Under the pieces are notes generated by a model. It was not told the origin of the DNA. It did not search any database and worked only from the letters and a program-made list of their open reading frames with translations. A stretch of 64,000 nt of DNA from Bacteroides sp. (GTDB taxonomy: Bacteria; Bacteroidota; Bacteroidia; Bacteroidales; Muribaculaceae). Location of the stretch: assembly GCA_014802045.1 (NCBI GenBank), contig JAAVDA010000005.1, positions 4,926-68,925 on the forward strand, in the 5' to 3' direction. Of this stretch, positions 61,579 through 64,000 are shown piece by piece; the stretch's first letter is position 1, and every line of letters begins with the position of its first letter. The translations under genes were made by a program, and so were the position numbers.

Positions 61579-63081
61579 ATGGGAGCTATAAAATCACTCG
61601 CTAAAGACACCGCGGTCTACGGACTCAGCAGCATAATCGGCCGATTTCTCAATTGGCTGCTTGTGCCACTCTACACTAATATCTTCGACCAGTCTGAATA
61701 TGGAGTGGTGTCCTACATCTACTCAATCGTGGCACTTGCGCTCGTGATACTCACCTATGGCATGGAGACCGGCTTCTTCCGGTTTGCCAACCATGAGCGC
61801 TACAGCAGGCCCGATGAGGTTTATGGCACCGCCATCACCTCACTCTCCATCACCTCACTCCTATTTATGACAGTCGTGACCATCTTCATCTTTCCGATTT
61901 CGAGATTCATGGAGTGTCCGGATAATCCGGTATTCGCTCTGCTGATGGCCTATACGGTTGCCATAGATGCATACACCTGCATACCGTTTGCATGGCTTCG
62001 CTACCAGCACAGGCCAATGAGGTTTGCCACCCTGAAACTCGTCGGCATAGGGCTCAATATCGGTTTCAATCTCTTTTTCCTGCTGCTATGCCCGTGGTTG
62101 TGGGAGAATGATCCGGGCCTCATTGAGTGGTTCTACGACCCTGATTTCAGAATCGGATATATATTCCTGTCCAATATGCTGTCATCGTCTGTCACAGTCC
62201 TGCTCCTCGCCCCCGAGGCTGCCCTTGCCCCCTGGGGGCTCCGTCTGCGCCTGTGGCGTGAGATGCTCTCCTACTCCTGGCCCCTGCTCCTGTTTGGCAT
62301 AGCCGGAATAATGAACCAGACCATCGGCAATATCCTTCTCCCCTGGATTCTCCCCGACAAAGCCACCGCCATGGCACAGCTCGGCATCTACGGCGCCAAC
62401 TATAAGATTGCCATAGTGATGGTGATGTTCATTCAAGCCTTTAGATTTGCCTACGAGCCTTTTATATTCGCAAAGGGTAAGGGAGCCGCCAACGGCACAA
62501 ACTCAAATCAGTCTACCGCTATGTTTGCCGACACTATGAAATATTTCGTAATCTTCTCGATGGTGATATTTCTCGGAGTGATGGCCTACATCGATATCCT
62601 GCGCCATTTCATCGGGAGCAGCTATTTCTCCGGCCTCAAGGTTGTGCCGGTGCTCATGATTGCCGAATTTTTCTTCGGAGTGTTCTTCAATCTGTCGCTC
62701 TGGTATAAACTCACCGACCGCACCATCTGGGGCACATGGTTCTCACTCATAGGGCTCGCAGTCACCATCGTGATGCTGCTCATTCTCGTGCCCCGAATCG
62801 GCTATATGGGTTGTGCATGGGCTGCTCTCGGATGCTACGGAGTGATGATGCTCACGAGCTATCTGTTAGGCCGCAAAAAATTCCCGGTTCCATATCAGAC
62901 AACGCGGTTATCACTCTACTTCATCGGAGCCCTCGCTGCCTACGGGCTGATGTGTGCCCTCACCACCGGCCACAGTGCCACAGATATGGGTGTGCGCACC
63001 ATACTGCTCCTTATATATATAGCTGTTGCCGTAAAATGCGAGCATATCACCTTCCGCACTCTCCTGCCCCGCAGAAATTAA
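61579..63081 (+). CDS. Polysaccharide flippase of the MOP superfamily (Wzx-like)
   Basis: 500 residues with about 12-14 hydrophobic segments. The N-terminal GLSSIIGRFLNWLLVPLYTN and EYGVVSYIYSIVALALVILT are typical of the oligosaccharide flippase (PST/Wzx) group. Moves lipid-linked sugars across the inner membrane. It follows ruvB closely and precedes the DUF389 gene. Exact substrate unknown. Confidence 0.9.
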   Translation: MGAIKSLAKDTAVYGLSSIIGRFLNWLLVPLYTNIFDQSEYGVVSYIYSIVALALVILTYGMETGFFRFANHERYSRPDEVYGTAITSLSITSLLFMTVVTIFIFPISRFMECPDNPVFALLMAYTVAIDAYTCIPFAWLRYQHRPMRFATLKLVGIGLNIGFNLFFLLLCPWLWENDPGLIEWFYDPDFRIGYIFLSNMLSSSVTVLLLAPEAALAPWGLRLRLWREMLSYSWPLLLFGIAGIMNQTIGNILLPWILPDKATAMAQLGIYGANYKIAIVMVMFIQAFRFAYEPFIFAKGKGAANGTNSNQSTAMFADTMKYFVIFSMVIFLGVMAYIDILRHFIGSSYFSGLKVVPVLMIAEFFFGVFFNLSLWYKLTDRTIWGTWFSLIGLAVTIVMLLILVPRIGYMGCAWAALGCYGVMMLTSYLLGRKKFPVPYQTTRLSLYFIGALAAYGLMCALTTGHSATDMGVRTILLLIYIAVAVKCEHITFRTLLPRRN

Positions 63082-63100
63082 GATAAAACCCATACGCTCT

Positions 63101-64000
63101 ATGACAAACAATATAGGCAATAAAATAACCGACTTCTTTGTCAACTATTTCACCCTCACCCCCGACCTCGTGCCTCAGGATGAGGCCGAGAAGGCCATAC
63201 GCGACGGTGTGTCGTTCAGAGGCACTAATATCCTCATCCTCATCATCGCCATCCTCATTGCCTCTCTCGGACTCAACACCAACTCCACGGCCGTTATAAT
63301 CGGCGCCATGCTTATTTCTCCGCTCATGGGGCCGATCATCGGCATTGGGCTCGGAGTAGGTGTGCATGATTTCGACCTGATAAAAAGATGCGTGCGCAAT
63401 CTGATAATGGCCGCCGGATTCAGTGTGATTGCATCTACGCTCTATTTTCTTATCTCCCCCGTCAACGAAGGCCACTCCGAACTGCTTGCACGCACTTCGC
63501 CCACCATCTACGATGTGCTTATCGGATTCTTCGGAGGAGCAGCGGGCATTATCGGGCTCGGCAGCCGCAATAAGGGCAATGTGCTCCCCGGAGTGGCAAT
63601 AGCCACAGCCCTCATGCCCCCGCTCTGCACCGCGGGCTATGGCCTCGCCACATTGCAGTTCCACTATTTCTTCGGCGCCACATATCTCTTTATAATCAAC
63701 TCCATATATATAGCATTCGCCACTTTTATAGGAGTGAAACTGTTCAAATATAAAGGAGTGAGCACTGCCAACAATGTCAGAGCCAGAAAAGTGCGCCGTA
63801 TCGTCTACACCCTTGCCATCCTGACCATGCTCCCCAGCATATGGCTCACCTACAATATGCTTCAGTCCAATAAGTTCGTCATGAACGCCAATCGGTTTGT
63901 AAGCGAAGAATGCGTCTTCCCCTCCACCCAAGTGCTGAGCAAGGATGCCTATATGAGCAATGGTGAGCGCTATATCAGGATAGCCCTTATCGGCAAGACT
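63101..64000 (+). CDS. DUF389 domain-containing membrane protein, N-terminal part
   Basis: Partial: reads to the right edge (300 codons). Matches the DUF389 family of integral membrane proteins: ILIASLGLNTNSTAVIIGAM followed by LISPLMGPIIGIG, IGFFGGAAGIIGLGSRNK, and the conserved LPGVAIATALMPPLCTAGYG. Five to six transmembrane segments are visible, followed by the start of a soluble domain. Function unknown. It begins 19 bases after the flippase gene. Confidence 0.88.
   Translation, partial: MTNNIGNKITDFFVNYFTLTPDLVPQDEAEKAIRDGVSFRGTNILILIIAILIASLGLNTNSTAVIIGAMLISPLMGPIIGIGLGVGVHDFDLIKRCVRNLIMAAGFSVIASTLYFLISPVNEGHSELLARTSPTIYDVLIGFFGGAAGIIGLGSRNKGNVLPGVAIATALMPPLCTAGYGLATLQFHYFFGATYLFIINSIYIAFATFIGVKLFKYKGVSTANNVRARKVRRIVYTLAILTMLPSIWLTYNMLQSNKFVMNANRFVSEECVFPSTQVLSKDAYMSNGERYIRIALIGKT

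Overview
The window is chromosomal DNA from a member of the Bacteroidales, most likely a Muribaculaceae-type gut bacterium (inference). The reasons are the recurring -7 promoter element TAnnTTTG, the lack of clear Shine-Dalgarno sequences, a GC-leaning coding style, and family choices: a three-gene fumarate reductase, a SUF operon, lipoproteins with 6-bladed propellers, a BspA/Big_2 surface protein, DUF3256, DUF4254 and M64/GH20 exported enzymes. Function calls come from motifs read in the translated sequence; no database search was run.

Layout. 1-1.5 kb: the N-terminal part of a type I restriction HsdR on the minus strand and the decayed remnant of an AlbA/Schlafen-like gene. 1.5-7.9 kb: dgt (dNTPase), an outer-membrane barrel protein, rpiB, an exported C1 peptidase and a ThiF/MoeB-like E1 enzyme. 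7.9-13.4 kb: cvpA followed by sufB-sufC-sufD-sufS, ending at a strong terminator. 13.5-16.6 kb: an ECF sigma factor, then a three-gene lipoprotein cassette (propeller, CxxC thioredoxin-like, cysteine-rich small protein). 16.6-21.8 kb (minus strand): recA, prs, a cytoplasmic GH13 enzyme and a patatin phospholipase. 21.8-31 kb: an M64 peptidase, a 1795-residue BspA-LRR/Big_2 surface protein and a GH20 hexosaminidase. 31.3-35.1 kb: the fumarate reductase/succinate dehydrogenase operon. 35.2-47.6 kb: mostly housekeeping genes (DUF2461, mutS, two lipoproteins, MscS, xseA/xseB, DUF3256, DEAD-box helicase, dapA), then tRNA-Arg(TCT).

47.8-58.8 kb is the accessory-looking part. A transcribed leader or small RNA with its own promoter and terminator (about 48.19-48.49 kb) precedes a tight, AT-richer operon: two different P-loop GTPases (the first with a DUF697-like tail), a small glycine-rich membrane protein and a zinc ribbon, followed by a protein with an HNH/EndoVII-like motif. 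This operon meets, tail to tail, a WYL-domain regulator paired with a small membrane protein. A second WYL regulator runs the other way into a 1332-residue OB-fold/AlbA_2 protein carrying ten exact CCCACT repeats. This is my main candidate for an undescribed (possibly defence-related) system.

58.9-64 kb: a compact envelope operon, DUF4254, GT9 glycosyltransferase, ruvB, a polysaccharide flippase and the start of a DUF389 membrane protein. Several genes here overlap.
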